A DNA stretch of 64,000 nt from an uncultured Candidatus Binatia bacterium (GTDB taxonomy: Bacteria > Desulfobacterota > Binatia > Bin18): NCBI GenBank assembly GCA_958296235.1, contig OY282457.1, forward strand, positions 1,674,501-1,738,500, given 5' to 3'. A model generated the notes under the pieces. The model saw only the letters and a list, made by a program, of their open reading frames with translations. It made no database searches and was not told the DNA's origin. Shown here one piece after another: positions 23,496 through 35,085 of this stretch. The translations under genes and the position numbers were made by a program. The stretch's first letter is position 1; each line of letters begins with the position of its first letter.

Positions 23496-24500
23496 TTATG
23501 CGCTGGGTCCGGCTTCATCTCGAAGCGCAGCGCTTTCCAGAATTTGATGGGACGCGGTATGGGGATCAAGCGTGCCGGCGCCAACCGCATCGAAATAGCG
23601 CGACAGCTCGGGATCGGTCCGGGCGCCGACGGTCAGGCGTTTACGGACTTCATATTCGACCCGGGTAATGAGTTCCTCGCGGCGGCGCTCTGCGCGGCGG
23701 CGCGCCAACTCTCCAGACGCCAGCGACGACTGATGATGCTCCCGTATGGATTGCAACAGCTCCGGCAGGCCCGTGCCGTTAATCGCCTGGGTCGCCAGCA
23801 CGGGGATGCGCCAGGGCGACTGCTCCGACTCAGCTGCCGGACGATTACTGTATTTCAGCTCCAGCATCAGGCTGAGTTCGGTCATCATCCGCTGCGCCCC
23901 GTCTCGGTCGGCCTTATTGACGACGAAGATATCCGCAATCTCCATCAGCCCGGCTTTCATAACCTGCACGCCGTCACCGGCTTCCGGCACGAGCGTCACC
24001 AGCACGGTATCGGTCGTGCCCATGACGTCCAACTCCGTCTGCCCGACGCCGACTGTCTCAACGAGAATATAATCCAGGCTTGCCGCGTCCATCAGCTTGA
24101 TGACGTCTTTGGTCGCCCGGGACAGCCCGCCGTGACTGCCGCGCGTCGCCATACTCCGAATGAAGACGCCGCGGTCAAGATAATGCTGCGTCATCCGAAT
24201 CCGGTCGCCCAGCAGCGCACCACCGGTAAAGGGACTCGACGGGTCGATGGCGACAATCCCGACCGTTTTTCCGGCCTGCCGCATCAGCGTCGTCAGCCCG
24301 TCTACCAGGCTCGACTTGCCAGCGCCCGGAGGGCCGGTAATGCCGATCGTGCCGGCGTGGCCTTGTCTGGGGCCAATAGCCTCCAGAATACGGCCCAGCC
24401 TCTCATCTTCCCGTTCCACCAGCGTCATCAGACGAGCCAGCGCTCGATTATCTCCAGACGACATTTTTTCGAGCAGTTGATCCAGTGTGTGTGTTGGCAT
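23496..24500 (-). CDS. meaB: Methylmalonyl-CoA mutase chaperone GTPase MeaB
   Basis: MeaB/ArgK-type GTPases guard and load adenosylcobalamin-dependent acyl-CoA mutases. The 334-aa chain has Walker A GPPGAGKSSLVDGL, AIDPSSPFTGGALLGDRIRM, ETVGVGQTE, and the base-specificity motif NKAD. The C-terminal dimerisation helix (LARRRAERRREELI onwards) is present. No mutase subunit is in the window. It shares the transcript with the downstream alcohol dehydrogenase. Confidence 0.93.
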   Translation of the reverse strand: MPTHTLDQLLEKMSSGDNRALARLMTLVEREDERLGRILEAIGPRQGHAGTIGITGPPGAGKSSLVDGLTTLMRQAGKTVGIVAIDPSSPFTGGALLGDRIRMTQHYLDRGVFIRSMATRGSHGGLSRATKDVIKLMDAASLDYILVETVGVGQTELDVMGTTDTVLVTLVPEAGDGVQVMKAGLMEIADIFVVNKADRDGAQRMMTELSLMLELKYSNRPAAESEQSPWRIPVLATQAINGTGLPELLQSIREHHQSSLASGELARRRAERRREELITRVEYEVRKRLTVGARTDPELSRYFDAVGAGTLDPHTASHQILESAALRDEAGPSA

Positions 24501-24625
24501 GGGTGCGCTTTTTTCTCCTTGAGCGGTCTATATACCGGAAGCTGCTGGTAAAGTCAGTGGAGCTTGGTATGCTATGGAAGGAATAGGAAAAAGCACGCAG
24601 ACTGTCGTGCAGCGCGGAGGAGAGC

Positions 24626-25402
24626 ATGGAATGGGACACCCTCTATATTGAAAAAAAGGAGGCGGTGGCTTTTCTGACCCTGGATCGTTCGGCGTCCTTG
24701 AATGCGGTCAACGATCAACTCACGGCTGACCTCGAAGCGGCGTGTCAAACGCTCGACGCAGATATTGATCTTCAGGTGGTCGTGCTGAAGGGCGAAGGCC
24801 GCGCCTTTTGTTCCGGCATGGACCTCAAGGCGGCTGCCCTGCGCCCCTCCACCAACGCGGCCATTGATGCGGCCTGGGCTCCCTGGCAACGCGCCCTGGA
24901 TACCCTGGAACACCTCAACGCCCTCACCATTGCGTCCATTCACGGCGCCTGCCTTGGAGCCGGCTGCGAGTTGGTCCTGGCCTGTGACTTTCGGATTGCG
25001 GCCAACACCGCCTTCTTCTCTTTACCCCAGGTGCTCTACGGCTCGCCGCCCGACACCAGCCAGAGCTATAAACTCGCCCAACTCATCGGTCTCGCCAAAG
25101 CCAAGGAAATCCTTATTCTGGGGGAACGCTTTGATGCCTCCCAGGCCGAGCGCTGGGGACTGCTGACCAAAGTCGTTGAAGCCGAAAATCTCAAAGAGGA
25201 AACCGGGCAACTCGTCGCCCGTTGCCAAAAAGTCGGCGGCCGGGCCGCGACCGTCGCCAAGCATCTGCTGCATCAGTCCTGGACGCTGGGCCAGGAGACC
25301 TGGTCGTCGGAAATATCCCGCGCCCGGGCGACCGCGCTTGAGGAAAAAGACTTTGCCGAGGCCATGCGCATCTATCGCGAGCAGCGCAAGCCGCAGGTGT
25401 AG
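24626..25402 (+). CDS. Enoyl-CoA hydratase/isomerase family protein
   Basis: This 258-aa crotonase-fold protein has the oxyanion-hole segments GRAFCSGMDLKA and IHGACLGAGCELVLACDFRIA. The usual catalytic Glu region is around QVLYGSPPDTSQSYKLAQLIG, so hydratase chemistry is not certain and isomerase or other crotonase activity is possible. It is divergent from meaB, with a 125-nt shared upstream region and AGGAG before the ATG. Confidence 0.88.
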   Translation: MEWDTLYIEKKEAVAFLTLDRSASLNAVNDQLTADLEAACQTLDADIDLQVVVLKGEGRAFCSGMDLKAAALRPSTNAAIDAAWAPWQRALDTLEHLNALTIASIHGACLGAGCELVLACDFRIAANTAFFSLPQVLYGSPPDTSQSYKLAQLIGLAKAKEILILGERFDASQAERWGLLTKVVEAENLKEETGQLVARCQKVGGRAATVAKHLLHQSWTLGQETWSSEISRARATALEEKDFAEAMRIYREQRKPQV

Positions 25403-25616
25403 GAGGGATTGGGAACTGGGAGTTGGGAGTTCGCTTCCCAGTCCCCAGTCTCTATCAGCTAACCGGAGACGCCGGCGGGAGCCCGGGGGAGGACGAGATT
25501 TATCAACACGAAAAGACCGGCTCGCCAAGCGCAAGGCGCTGTTACAGGAATCCCCGAGGCTGTTCAACGCCCGGAAGGAGTGACTCGGAGCGCTGAAGCT
25601 AAAAAAACTTCCTGCT

Positions 25617-25877
25617 TCACTTCGTTTGGGACAACCGTTTTTTCACCCACCCCTTCATTTCCTTCTCCAGGCGCTCGGCAATCCAGGTCTTAATGACAGA
25701 TTGTCGCGTCACGCCTAAACGGCTCGCCTGTCGGTCCAGTGAGTCAATCATCCAGTTCGGGAAATCAACATTCACCCGTCGCTGCTCGTGTCCCGGTCTG
25801 CGCGCTTTCGTCAGGTCAAGGTGGGGAGTGATATCTTCCCCCTTGTCGAACAGCCGATCTAATTCTTTAGCCTTCAT
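25617..25877 (-). CDS. brnA: BrnA-like antitoxin
   Basis: This 86-aa protein has an RHH fold at its C-terminal half: RVNVDFPNWMIDSLDRQASRLGV is followed by TRQSVIKTWIAERL. BrnA antitoxins are DNA-binding dimers that repress the operon and bind BrnT. It starts within the last codons of brnT (11-nt overlap), which indicates coupled translation. Confidence 0.85.
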   Translation of the reverse strand: MKAKELDRLFDKGEDITPHLDLTKARRPGHEQRRVNVDFPNWMIDSLDRQASRLGVTRQSVIKTWIAERLEKEMKGWVKKRLSQTK

Positions 25878-26133
25878 AATACAATTGCTCTTCTTTCTCT
25901 CTCGCCCGTCGGACAGAGATCAGCCGAATACGCTGCTGTCCCCGATACGTAAAAAAAGCGGACCATAGTTTTCCTTCGGTCAGGGCAATCAAAGCGAGAC
26001 GCGGTTCATCCTCACTTCGCGCTTCGATTTCCAACCGATTTTCATCTTCCCAGAGTCTCTGGGCTTCGACGAAATCAATCCCGTGCTTTTCTTTATTCCT
26101 CTTGCTTTTCCTGGGATCAAATTCAAACCGCAT
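25867..26133 (-). CDS. brnT: BrnT ribonuclease toxin
   Basis: BrnT is a RelE-like RNase. The 88-aa form begins MRFEFDPRKSKRNKEKHGIDF, the family opening, and continues with EAQRLWED, the strand around SAFFTYRGQQRIRLISVRRA and a tail EEQLYYEG. An in-frame upstream Met at 26274 would add 47 residues outside the fold and is rejected. The order toxin then antitoxin matches brnTA operons. Confidence 0.88.
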   Translation of the reverse strand: MRFEFDPRKSKRNKEKHGIDFVEAQRLWEDENRLEIEARSEDEPRLALIALTEGKLWSAFFTYRGQQRIRLISVRRAREKEEQLYYEG

Positions 26134-26331
26134 AGGAAGTATAAAAATTATACCTCTTCTGCTCTCGCCTTCAACCAATATCGTGTGAGCGGTCAGGAGA
26201 GAAATTTTTAGTACCTGTCGTTTGTGTTCCTGTAGAGCCTGGATCATCTGGCTGGGGTATATCCGGCATCCCATCTCCTCACACGAGCCGGTTATTCAGG
26301 AACGGCGACAGACGCATACGGCCCACATCGT

Positions 26332-26745
26332 CTACTCGCCACTCAGCGCCTGGCTCAATGCCGCGCGGTACGGATGGGTGTCCATGTAAATCCGCAACAC
26401 CTTGAACTTGCCGTGCTCAAACGTCCAGAAGTTCAGATTGTCCATCACCAGCGGCTGGCCGTCCGTGGTCTTGCCTTCGAGGTGGAGCGGGGCGATCAGT
26501 TTATTGCCTTCGATAATGATATCCGTGGCCACGGCGGTATAATCGACGAGGCTGGTCGTCAGTTTTTCGTAGAACGTGCGCAGGGCCGCTTTGCCCTGAA
26601 TCCCGGCTGCGCCAGTGACCGGGTTAATGAGTTGGGCATCGTCGGCAAACAGTGCGAGAATGCCATCCACATCGCCGTTCGTCACGCGCTCAAAATACGT
26701 ATGAGCGACGCTCTCCATCTGCTGTTCAGTCTGCCCGCGCGCCAT
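26332..26745 (-). CDS. SnoaL/NTF2-like protein
   Basis: This 137-aa protein matches the ketosteroid-isomerase/SnoaL-like cone fold: YFERVTNGDVDGILALFADDAQLINP at the start, then GIQGKAALRTFYEKL and NFWTFEHGKFKVLRIYMD. Members bind small hydrophobic ligands or catalyse isomerisation; the substrate cannot be told. Its start overlaps the uvrA stop by 20 nt on the same strand. Confidence 0.8.
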   Translation of the reverse strand: MARGQTEQQMESVAHTYFERVTNGDVDGILALFADDAQLINPVTGAAGIQGKAALRTFYEKLTTSLVDYTAVATDIIIEGNKLIAPLHLEGKTTDGQPLVMDNLNFWTFEHGKFKVLRIYMDTHPYRAALSQALSGE

Positions 26746-29700
26746 GATTCCCTCCGTTCAGATAGGCTTTCAAACACTGTGCCGTATAGGACTGCTGGGC
26801 CTTTTTCATCAGCTGCTGCGGTGTGCCGCTGGCCACAATGTTTCCGCCGCCGGCCCCGCCTTCGGGGCCGAGGTCAATGATGTAATCGGCCTCTTTGATA
26901 ATGTCGAGATTATGTTCAATCGTCACCACCGTATTGCCCTTATCAATCAGCCGATGGAGCGTGTGGATCAGCTTTTCGATATCGGCGAAATGGAGACCTG
27001 TGGTTGGCTCGTCCAGGACGTAGAGCGTTTTTCCGCGCGAGCGTTTTGCCAACTCGTAGGCCAGTTTGATGCGCTGGGCTTCACCCCCGGACAGCGTATT
27101 GCTGGCCTGCCCGAGCCGGATATAGCCCATGCCAATATCGTTCAGCAGCTTGAGCGGTTGCGCGATCTTGGGTACGCCAATGAAAAACGTCGCCGCCTCT
27201 TCAATCGTCATTTCAAGCACATCGGCAATATTCTTGCCGTTATAGGCGATTTCCAGGGTCTCCTCATTATAGCGCCGGCCGCCGCACCCATCGCAGGTAA
27301 CGTAGACATCGGGCAGAAAGCTCATCTCCATTTTAATGCGGCCCTGACCGGCACAGGTCTCGCACCGCCCGCCTTTCACATTGAAAGAGAACCGACCGGG
27401 TTTATAGCCGCGCAGCCGCGCATCGGGCAACAGAGAAAAGAGCTTGCGCGCCTCGTCCCAAAAGCCAACATAGGACGCCGGGACCGAACGCGGAGTTTTC
27501 CCGATAGGCGATTGATCGACCTCGACCACACGCTCAATCCCCTCCGTATTGTCAATGCTGTCATGCCGCCCGACCCGACCGGCATACAAGCCCAGTTTGC
27601 GCCGCAGCCCGTTGACCAGGACTTCCTGGACTAAAGAACTCTTCCCCGAGCCGGACACCCCGGACACCCCGACCCAGGTGCCGAGCGGAATATCAATGTC
27701 GATATTCTTCAGGTTGTTCTCTCGCACGCCCCGCAGGCGCAGCCACGGCCGCTCCGTGAGAGACCGGACCGGACCGAGCCGCGGGTGGGCCGAGGAGAGG
27801 AACCGACCGGTGAGGGAGTCCGTGTTTTGCCGCAACTGCTGCGGCGAGCCGATGGCCACCACTTGACCGCCGTGCACCCCGGCGCCTGGCCCGAGGTCGA
27901 TCACCACATCCGCATTCTCGATAGTCTGCTCGTCGTGTTCGACGACCAGCACGGTGTTGCCGCGTTCTTGCAGGTTCCGCAGGGTATCAATCAGGCGGGC
28001 ATTATCGCGCGGGTGCAGGCCTATGGTCGGTTCGTCCAGGATATAACACACCCCACACAGATTGGAGCCGAGCTGGGCGGCCAGACGAATCCGCTGCGCC
28101 TCTCCGCCGGACAAGGTATCCGCGCGGCGGTCTAAGGCCAGATACGACAGGCCGACCTGATTCAGAAAGCTGAGTCTGGGTACGATTTCCTTGAGAATCG
28201 GCTGCCCGACGAGCGTGTCACGCGCGGACAGAGACAGGTCCTGCAAACGGCTGAGACAGTCTGCTGCCGACAGGCGCATCAGAGTCGGCAGCGACTGACC
28301 GCACACCTGTACGGCCCGCGCGCGTGGATTCAGACGCGCGCCCTGACATTCGGGACAGGCGGACTCGCCCAGGAACTGCGACAGCGCATAGGACGAACCC
28401 GTATCCTCGCCGTAGTCAAGCGTTTCATTCAGGATATCGAACGCCCCCCGCAGTCCCTGCCCGTCCCCGGAAAGGACCAGCTGGCGCTGCTCCGCGCTCA
28501 GTTCGCCAAATGGCCGGTCAACCGGGACACCCAGCTTCTTGAGTCCCCGCAGGAGCTTGTTCCTGGCCCGTTTCAGCTCAGCCCGAGCAAGCGGCAGGAG
28601 GGCGTCCTGTTTGAGCGACTTGCTCTCGTCCGGGACGACCAGTTCGGGATCGAATTCCCACAAAAAACCAGCGCCGGCGCAGTCCGGGCAGGCCCCCTGG
28701 CGGCTGTTGAAGGAAAACAGGCGAGGCTCAGGTTCTTCAAACCCGAGGCCGCAGGCGACACAGAAGAGATGCTCGCTATAGGTCCGCTCGTCTTCGCCGC
28801 ACACATGCACCGCACCACTCCCGACCCGCAGGGCCGACTGGAGCAGAGCCTCGGTGTCACGCCGATTGCCGTTTGCGCCATGCAGCCGCGTTTGGCCAAT
28901 CACAATATCGATGTCGTGCTCTTTATAGCGCTGCAAACTCAGACCCGGCTCAAGAGTCGTCGGGCGGCCGTCGATGCGCGCCTGCTTGAAGCCCAGCTTG
29001 CGCGCCCCGGCTAAAATATCTTTGTGAAAGCCCTTCCGCCCCCGCACTACCGGAGCGAAAAAGGTTGTTTCCTGACCGTGAAAATCGGCCTGAATACGCT
29101 CCAGGATCTGACTGCGGCTCTGAGCCGCCAGCGGCGATCCACACTGGGTACAATGCTGGACACCGATCTTGGCGTACAGCAGCCGCAAGTAGTGCGACAG
29201 CTCGGTCACAGTTGCCACGGTCGAATTCCGCCCGCCCCGACTCATCCGCTGCTCAATGGCCACCGTGGGCGGAATGCCGGTCAGCAGGTCAACATTGGGC
29301 CGGGCGAGAACCTTAATGAATTGCCGCGAGTACGCAGACAGGCTGTCAATATAGCGTCGCTGGCCTTCGGCATAGACCAGGTCAAACACCAGCGTTGACT
29401 TGCCGGAGCCGGACAGACCCGTCACCACCACCATCTGGTCGCGCGGAATATCAACCGAAATGTCTTGCAGGTTGTGTTCCTTGGCACCAATAATGGCAAT
29501 GGACTTGCCGCTCCCAACCTCGGCGACCAGCGGCCGAGCCGGGGGCTCCGCCTTGCGCCGCTTGGGCCGCGGGCGGTGCCCTGCCGCCCCCAGGACTTCC
29601 TTCAGATAGCGTCCGGTATGCGAGGCCCGCACCGCGGCCACCTCCTCCGGCGTTCCTGTGGCCACAACCGTTCCGCCTCCGTCTCCCCCTTCGGGCCCGA

Positions 29701-32386
29701 GGTCGATCAGATAGTCGGCGGACTTAATGACCTCAAGATTGTGCTCAATAATCAGGACCGAATGGCCCCCCTCGACCAGTTGGGCGAACGCGTTGAGCAG
29801 TTTCTGTATATCGGCAAAATGCAGCCCGGTCGTGGGCTCATCAAAGATGAACAGCGTACCGTGGACGGCCGAGTCTTTGGAACGCTCCTTCGCAATATGC
29901 GTTGCCAGCTTCAGCCGCTGCGCCTCACCCCCGGACAGCGTGGTCAGCGCCTGGCCCAGACGCATATACTCCAGCCCGACCGCGGCCAGCGGACCCAGAC
30001 GACGCTTCAGCTCCTTTTGCTCGCCAAAAAATGCTATCGCTTCGGCAACGGTAAAATTCAGAATGTCGGTCAGACTCTTGCCCTTATAGCGGACCTCCAG
30101 CACCTCGTCCCGGAAACGTTTGCCCTGACACTCAGGGCAGGGAACATACACGTCCGAGAGAAACTGCATCTCAACTTTTTCAAAGCCCTCACCTTTACAC
30201 GACTCGCAGCGACCGCCCTCAACATTGAACGAGAAGGTACTCGGGCTGTAGCCACGGACCCGCGCCAGTTCGGTTTGCGACAAGAGACGCCGCACCGTGT
30301 CAAACGCCTTGGTGTAGGTGAGCAGGTTGGCTCGCCGAGTTGTCCCGATGGCCGACTGGTCAACAAAAATAATGTCGGCCAGCTGGGCGCCGCCCAGGAT
30401 GGCGCGACACGCGCCCGGGATGCCGACCGGCTCACCCCGCTGCTTTTTGAGTCCGCGATACAGCACGTCTTCCACCAGCGTTGATTTGCCGGAGCCGGAC
30501 ACGCCAGTCAGACACACCAGCCGGCCGAGCGGAATGCTGACATCGATATCCTGAAGATTATGCGCCCGCGCCCCACGGACGGTCAGCCTGTGTTTTTTCC
30601 TGACGGGCCGGCGTTTGTGCGGGAGCGGAATGGTCAGCCGGCCGGACAGGTATTGACCGGTCAACGACTGCTTGTCCTTGAGCAACTTGGGATACGGCCC
30701 GTTGAACACGATCTCGCCGCCTTTTTCACCCGCCAGGGGTCCCAGGTCAATGATATTGTCGGTCTCGCGAATGATCTCCGGATCATGCTCGACCACAACG
30801 ACCGTATTCCCGTTGTCGCGCAGGTCTTGCAGGATACGGACCAGACGCTGACTATCGCGCGGATGTAATCCGATGGACGGTTCGTCCAGAATATAGAGGG
30901 TGTTGACCAGCGCGGAACCTATCGCCGTGGTGAGGTCCACGCGCTCCAGTTCGCCGCCGGACAGGGTGCGGGATTGCCGGTCCAGGGTCAGGTATTCCAC
31001 CCCGACCTCGACCAGATAGCGGAGGCGTTTCCGAATCTCATCCAGCATGAGACGGGCGACCTGCTCCTGATAGGCGGTCAGCGTGAGGGCGGCAAAGAAC
31101 GCCGCGCACGACCCGATGCTCATCAGATTGATATCGGCCAGGGTTTTGCCCCCCACCCGATACAGCCGGCTCTCCGGTTTGAGGCGCGCTCCCCGACAGT
31201 CTTCACACGAGAAATAGCCCCGATAGCGGGCCAGAAAGACGCGCACATGCATTTTATACGTTTTGGTTTCCAGCCACTTGAACCAGCCCCGGACGCCGTA
31301 GTAGTCATCCTCGCCGTCCATGATGGCCTGCTGCTGCTCCCGGCTGAGCGCCTGCCAGGCCACGTCGGTCGGAATGTCATGCTGCTCGCAAAAGGAGAAC
31401 AGCTCACGCCGCTCCCACTGCGCCGCTTTGATCCGCCAGGGCTTGATGGCCCCGTGTTTCAGCGTCAGGGTCGGGTCGGGGACTATCAGCTCCGGGTCAA
31501 TATCAATCGTGCGACCAAACCCGCGGCAGGTCTCGCACGCCCCGAGCGGGCTGTTGAACGAGAACATATTCGGCACGGGCTCTTGATAGGCAATGCCGCA
31601 CGCCGCGCACTCAAGCTGGTCCGAGAACGGCGCCGCGGCGTTGTCTTCGTCGGGAAAAATCAGCGTCAGGCGGCCCTTGCCATACTGAAAGGCTTGTTCA
31701 AATGAATCGTGGATACGCTTTTTGGAACGGGTTTTCAGGGTCAGACGATCAACCAGGACGGTGCAGGTTTCCTGCGCAGCCTCGGGCCGGTCTGCCAGCT
31801 CCTGAATATCAACCGGCTTGCCCGCCACAACGAGCCGATGAAAGCCGGACTGCAACAGGCCGTTGCGGACTTCTTCCCAGGGCAGGCTGGCCGGCGTTGA
31901 CACGCTGAATGTGACCAGAAAGCGACAGCCGGCCGGCTTCTCTTTGTGCAGCTTTTTATACACCGACTCAGCCGAGTCGCGCTCCACCGGCTGACCGCAT
32001 TGCCGACAGTACAGGCTGCCTATTTTGGCAAACAGGAGCTTGAGATGGTCGTGCAGTTCGGTCATGGTCCCGACGGTTGAGCGCGAGGTCCGCACCGGTC
32101 GGTTCTGGTCAATGGCAATGGCCGGCAGAATGCCGTCAATGCGCTCGACCTGGGGCTTGTCCATACGGTCGAGAAACTGCCGCGCATAGGCCGAGAAGCT
32201 CTCGACGTAGCGACGCTGCCCTTCGGCATACAAGATATCGAAAGCCAGGCTCGACTTGCCCGACCCACTGACCCCGGTCACCACCGTCAGCTGGTGTAAG
32301 GGAATCTGAACATCGATATTTTTGAGATTGTTCTGGCGCGCGCCAGTCACACGAATCGAGCCGCCACCCGTCCCGTTGGTTTCCAA
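26726..32386 (-). CDS. uvrA: Tandem-fused double UvrA
   Basis: UvrA recognises bulky DNA lesions and loads UvrB. The normal protein is about 940 aa; this chain is 1886 aa and contains two complete UvrA units in series. Each has two ABC ATPase modules: four Walker A motifs ([45 protein letters not shown]) and four LSGGE signatures. Each unit also has zinc-finger cysteines ([42 protein letters not shown]). The second unit starts near residue 965 after a Pro/Arg-rich linker. Fused double UvrAs are known in some bacteria such as Chlamydia. Confidence 0.93.
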   Translation of the reverse strand: METNGTGGGSIRVTGARQNNLKNIDVQIPLHQLTVVTGVSGSGKSSLAFDILYAEGQRRYVESFSAYARQFLDRMDKPQVERIDGILPAIAIDQNRPVRTSRSTVGTMTELHDHLKLLFAKIGSLYCRQCGQPVERDSAESVYKKLHKEKPAGCRFLVTFSVSTPASLPWEEVRNGLLQSGFHRLVVAGKPVDIQELADRPEAAQETCTVLVDRLTLKTRSKKRIHDSFEQAFQYGKGRLTLIFPDEDNAAAPFSDQLECAACGIAYQEPVPNMFSFNSPLGACETCRGFGRTIDIDPELIVPDPTLTLKHGAIKPWRIKAAQWERRELFSFCEQHDIPTDVAWQALSREQQQAIMDGEDDYYGVRGWFKWLETKTYKMHVRVFLARYRGYFSCEDCRGARLKPESRLYRVGGKTLADINLMSIGSCAAFFAALTLTAYQEQVARLMLDEIRKRLRYLVEVGVEYLTLDRQSRTLSGGELERVDLTTAIGSALVNTLYILDEPSIGLHPRDSQRLVRILQDLRDNGNTVVVVEHDPEIIRETDNIIDLGPLAGEKGGEIVFNGPYPKLLKDKQSLTGQYLSGRLTIPLPHKRRPVRKKHRLTVRGARAHNLQDIDVSIPLGRLVCLTGVSGSGKSTLVEDVLYRGLKKQRGEPVGIPGACRAILGGAQLADIIFVDQSAIGTTRRANLLTYTKAFDTVRRLLSQTELARVRGYSPSTFSFNVEGGRCESCKGEGFEKVEMQFLSDVYVPCPECQGKRFRDEVLEVRYKGKSLTDILNFTVAEAIAFFGEQKELKRRLGPLAAVGLEYMRLGQALTTLSGGEAQRLKLATHIAKERSKDSAVHGTLFIFDEPTTGLHFADIQKLLNAFAQLVEGGHSVLIIEHNLEVIKSADYLIDLGPEGGDGGGTVVATGTPEEVAAVRASHTGRYLKEVLGAAGHRPRPKRRKAEPPARPLVAEVGSGKSIAIIGAKEHNLQDISVDIPRDQMVVVTGLSGSGKSTLVFDLVYAEGQRRYIDSLSAYSRQFIKVLARPNVDLLTGIPPTVAIEQRMSRGGRNSTVATVTELSHYLRLLYAKIGVQHCTQCGSPLAAQSRSQILERIQADFHGQETTFFAPVVRGRKGFHKDILAGARKLGFKQARIDGRPTTLEPGLSLQRYKEHDIDIVIGQTRLHGANGNRRDTEALLQSALRVGSGAVHVCGEDERTYSEHLFCVACGLGFEEPEPRLFSFNSRQGACPDCAGAGFLWEFDPELVVPDESKSLKQDALLPLARAELKRARNKLLRGLKKLGVPVDRPFGELSAEQRQLVLSGDGQGLRGAFDILNETLDYGEDTGSSYALSQFLGESACPECQGARLNPRARAVQVCGQSLPTLMRLSAADCLSRLQDLSLSARDTLVGQPILKEIVPRLSFLNQVGLSYLALDRRADTLSGGEAQRIRLAAQLGSNLCGVCYILDEPTIGLHPRDNARLIDTLRNLQERGNTVLVVEHDEQTIENADVVIDLGPGAGVHGGQVVAIGSPQQLRQNTDSLTGRFLSSAHPRLGPVRSLTERPWLRLRGVRENNLKNIDIDIPLGTWVGVSGVSGSGKSSLVQEVLVNGLRRKLGLYAGRVGRHDSIDNTEGIERVVEVDQSPIGKTPRSVPASYVGFWDEARKLFSLLPDARLRGYKPGRFSFNVKGGRCETCAGQGRIKMEMSFLPDVYVTCDGCGGRRYNEETLEIAYNGKNIADVLEMTIEEAATFFIGVPKIAQPLKLLNDIGMGYIRLGQASNTLSGGEAQRIKLAYELAKRSRGKTLYVLDEPTTGLHFADIEKLIHTLHRLIDKGNTVVTIEHNLDIIKEADYIIDLGPEGGAGGGNIVASGTPQQLMKKAQQSYTAQCLKAYLNGGNHGARAD

Positions 32387-32731
32387 TCCTGCCCTCCACG
32401 TATAGCGATCGGCGGCCAGCAGCCACGCCGAGAGGTAGGGTCCACCCCTTCGGCAAGCTCAGGACAGACTCCGCCGCTGGACCGTTGTTTCTTTCATACG
32501 CAGCTCAGCCAGTTCCGTCTAGTCGGGCGCGAGGTCCCCTTCTTTTATTGCAAGGGTGTTGACCGGGAGCGCGGGCATCCTGCCCGCAGAAAAATCCGCC
32601 GCCCCCCGGCTCGCATTGGGGTAGAGAGCAATTTTGATACGGCTAGGGGCGAGAACGTGTAACGAAGCTGGACGTAGATTCTTTCGGAGAGAATCGGATA
32701 AGCCAAAAGAAACAATGGAAATTCAACGACC
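32387..32731. other. Noncoding stretch between uvrA and methyltransferase gene
   Basis: This 345-bp stretch has no convincing reading frame. Near 32450 it contains a phrase (CCCTTCGGCAAGCTCAGGAC) related to the dispersed repeats elsewhere in the window. The uvrA promoter must lie in its left part, but I see no clear consensus. Confidence 0.5.
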
Positions 32732-33496
32732 TCAATCACCACCCACGGTTGCCAATACAGCCATGACATTGCCAGAGAATCCGTAGCGAAATTTGAAGTA
32801 ACGAGTCATCATTTTGTCTTTTAAGGATGGCGGATCATTATGTGGAAACACCTCCCAAGTTCTTTTTTCTACCAATACCTTCAGACCGGCCTCATGCAAA
32901 CTGTCATATAACAAATCTCTGGAGATTGGGGCCTCATCAGGGTCTTCTACTGCTCGTGAATACCTATTACGTACAGCCAATGAAAGTTCGTTCCAATTGG
33001 CAATTGCTTCGGGAAGAAGTGACGCATCTACCTCTATTGGTTCAGCGATAAGAATATGACCCGTTGGGGAGGACAAAAGTCTAGCGAGTCGTTTCACAAC
33101 GCTGGGAATAGTGTCAGGAGGTACATGGTGAAGAAAACCAACGCAGGTAATAAAATCGTACGGCTGTGCAGTCTTTGTTATGAACTGTAGAGCGTCATCT
33201 TCAATCAATTCAGCCTTCAAATTTTTCTCAGCCAGATTGTCTGCGGCCGCATTAAGCATAGTGCGACTGTGATCAACACCCGTTAATTCCCGGAAGAAAC
33301 TCCCAAACCGCAATAGCATATGACCCGTTCCGCAGCCTATGTCCAGCATACGATTACCGGCTCGAACTATGCGGTCGATTTTTCTGAACAGCAACTCATC
33401 AAGAATCGCTCTGGGCGTGACGACGATCTGGTGATACTCGGCTCCAATCGCATCATGATACCGTTTGTCCTTATCCCTATGTTGCTGCCAGTCCAT
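32732..33496 (-). CDS. Class I SAM-dependent methyltransferase
   Basis: This 254-aa protein has motif I LDIGCGTGHMLLRFG, an acidic loop GVDHSRTML and motif IV-like FITCVGFLHHVPPD. The substrate is unknown. Its codon composition is clearly more AT-rich than the flanking genes (many TTT, AAT, ATA codons), which suggests recent transfer. It diverges from the GT1 gene to its right. Confidence 0.82.
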   Translation of the reverse strand: MDWQQHRDKDKRYHDAIGAEYHQIVVTPRAILDELLFRKIDRIVRAGNRMLDIGCGTGHMLLRFGSFFRELTGVDHSRTMLNAAADNLAEKNLKAELIEDDALQFITKTAQPYDFITCVGFLHHVPPDTIPSVVKRLARLLSSPTGHILIAEPIEVDASLLPEAIANWNELSLAVRNRYSRAVEDPDEAPISRDLLYDSLHEAGLKVLVEKRTWEVFPHNDPPSLKDKMMTRYFKFRYGFSGNVMAVLATVGGD

Positions 33497-33635
33497 TATA
33501 TTCCACTTTCATCAATGAGAGCTGCTGAAATCCTGACAGGACACATATAAGGTAAGGTCGCCTGCAACGTATAGCTGAAGGACATGCGACACGCTACTCT
33601 GATCGCGTTCTGAATCTCTCAGTCCCTATTGTCTT

Positions 33636-34979
33636 TTGAGCGATATTCGACAACCCCAACGCATCCTCTTTGTCACCGAGCCGGGCATGGGTCATGTCCA
33701 TCCGGTGCTGCCGGTGATGCACAACCTCCAGGCCAGGGGGCACATCGTTGCCCTGGCCACCAGCCAGCTCTATCAGGAGCGCATTGAGCGCGAGGGCCTG
33801 TCATTCTATCCCCTCGGCCCCCACTACTCCGAAGAACGCTTAGAGGAATTTTTCCCGCTCATTCGTTATCTGCGCATTCATTATCTCCGCGTGAGCTACG
33901 ACTTTTTACGCATCTTCATGGCCTCCATACCCGCGCGTATCCCGGAACTCCGGCAGATTACCCAGGTCTTCCGGCCCAGCGTTGTTGTGGCCGGGCCGTT
34001 GACCTTTGCCGCCCAGCTTTTTTGCGAGCAGCAGGCACTACCGTGGGCCGTACTGAGCCCCATGACCCACTTCATGTCCCCGAGTCTGCACGCCCCACCG
34101 GCCGGCTTTCCACGAGTGGAAACCGTGCCGGCGGCCCTGCGTCTGCCCTATCGGCTCGGACTCACGGGCGCGCTGTGCACAGCCACGGCGCTGATGGCTC
34201 CGTGGCGCTGTGCCCTGAATCGCTATCGCCGGCAGCTTGGACTCCCGCCTCACGCCGACCCACTCTCCCCCCAGGTCGTCGCCCCATACTTACTCATCCA
34301 TACCTGTAGTCGGGAATATGATTACAATCGGTCCGACCTCCCGCCCCAGGTGCATTATGTTGGTCCCTCAGTCTGGGACCGACCCAGTGACTGGCAGGTG
34401 CCGAGTTGGCTGGCAAACATACCGCCGAACACGCCGCTTGTGTATGTCACTCTTGGAACTGTTTTTAATACGCGCCTGAGCGTCTTCCGAAAAATTATTC
34501 GCGCCCTCGGTCAGCTCGACGTCTTCGGGCTGGTTGTCACCGGCCCCGGTTGCCCGCCCGATATTTTCTCGGCTGTTCCGTCCAATGTGCGTATTGAGGC
34601 GTATATTCCACAAACGGCGCTGCAAGCAGAGCCGAGAACCCGCCCGGCGCTGATCGTTTCACACGGTGGGGTGAATACTGTGCTGACGGCGCTGTCCGAC
34701 GGGATTCCGCTGCTGTGCATTCCCCTCGGCGCAGACCAGCCCGATAATGCCCAGCGCTGTGTCGATGCCGGAGCCGGTTTACGGCTGGACAGACGCCTGC
34801 TGACGACCGCCCGGCTGAAACGCGCCATCCATACCATGCTCACTCAGGATTCTTTCAGCCGCCGGGCAGAGCGGATGCAGCACACCCTGCGCCAACACAA
34901 CGGCCCCGAGGAAGCCGCGACGCTCATTCTTCGCTTGGCTGAGACACGCGCTCCGGTCTGTCAGCCTCCGCCCTCATAG
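33636..34979 (+). CDS. GT1-family glycosyltransferase
   Basis: This 447-aa protein resembles macrolide and UGT-type transferases that move a sugar from a nucleotide donor to a small acceptor. The N-terminal loop is EPGMGHVHPVLPVMHNLQARGH. The C-terminal donor-binding box is SHGGVNTVLTALSDGIPLLCIPLGADQ (given here in part: HGGVNTVLTALSDG, then PLGADQPDNAQR). The TTG at 33636 is the only start before the first conserved residues, so the start is somewhat uncertain. It stands next to a methyltransferase, as in tailoring pairs, but no biosynthetic cluster is visible. Confidence 0.82.
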   Translation: MSDIRQPQRILFVTEPGMGHVHPVLPVMHNLQARGHIVALATSQLYQERIEREGLSFYPLGPHYSEERLEEFFPLIRYLRIHYLRVSYDFLRIFMASIPARIPELRQITQVFRPSVVVAGPLTFAAQLFCEQQALPWAVLSPMTHFMSPSLHAPPAGFPRVETVPAALRLPYRLGLTGALCTATALMAPWRCALNRYRRQLGLPPHADPLSPQVVAPYLLIHTCSREYDYNRSDLPPQVHYVGPSVWDRPSDWQVPSWLANIPPNTPLVYVTLGTVFNTRLSVFRKIIRALGQLDVFGLVVTGPGCPPDIFSAVPSNVRIEAYIPQTALQAEPRTRPALIVSHGGVNTVLTALSDGIPLLCIPLGADQPDNAQRCVDAGAGLRLDRRLLTTARLKRAIHTMLTQDSFSRRAERMQHTLRQHNGPEEAATLILRLAETRAPVCQPPPS

Positions 34980-35085
34980 CATGAAATACGGTTCTCTTTC
35001 CCTCTCCTAAGCGGTATAAAGACAAAACGAATGATGAGAAAAATATTCAGCAATCCCGCCAAGCCTGAGAAAGGACGAAGAGCGT

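Noticed and set aside
25440..25583. Short frame ending DLSTRKDRLAKRKALLQESP near 25500 as a gene fragment
   Set aside because: It looks protein-like, but there is no start or recognisable family and the upstream part is antisense to nothing known. It is left unannotated.
26744..31705. Plus-strand frames of up to 339 aa opposite uvrA
   Set aside because: They are antisense shadows in GC-rich DNA; the opposite strand carries four Walker A motifs and LSGGE signatures.
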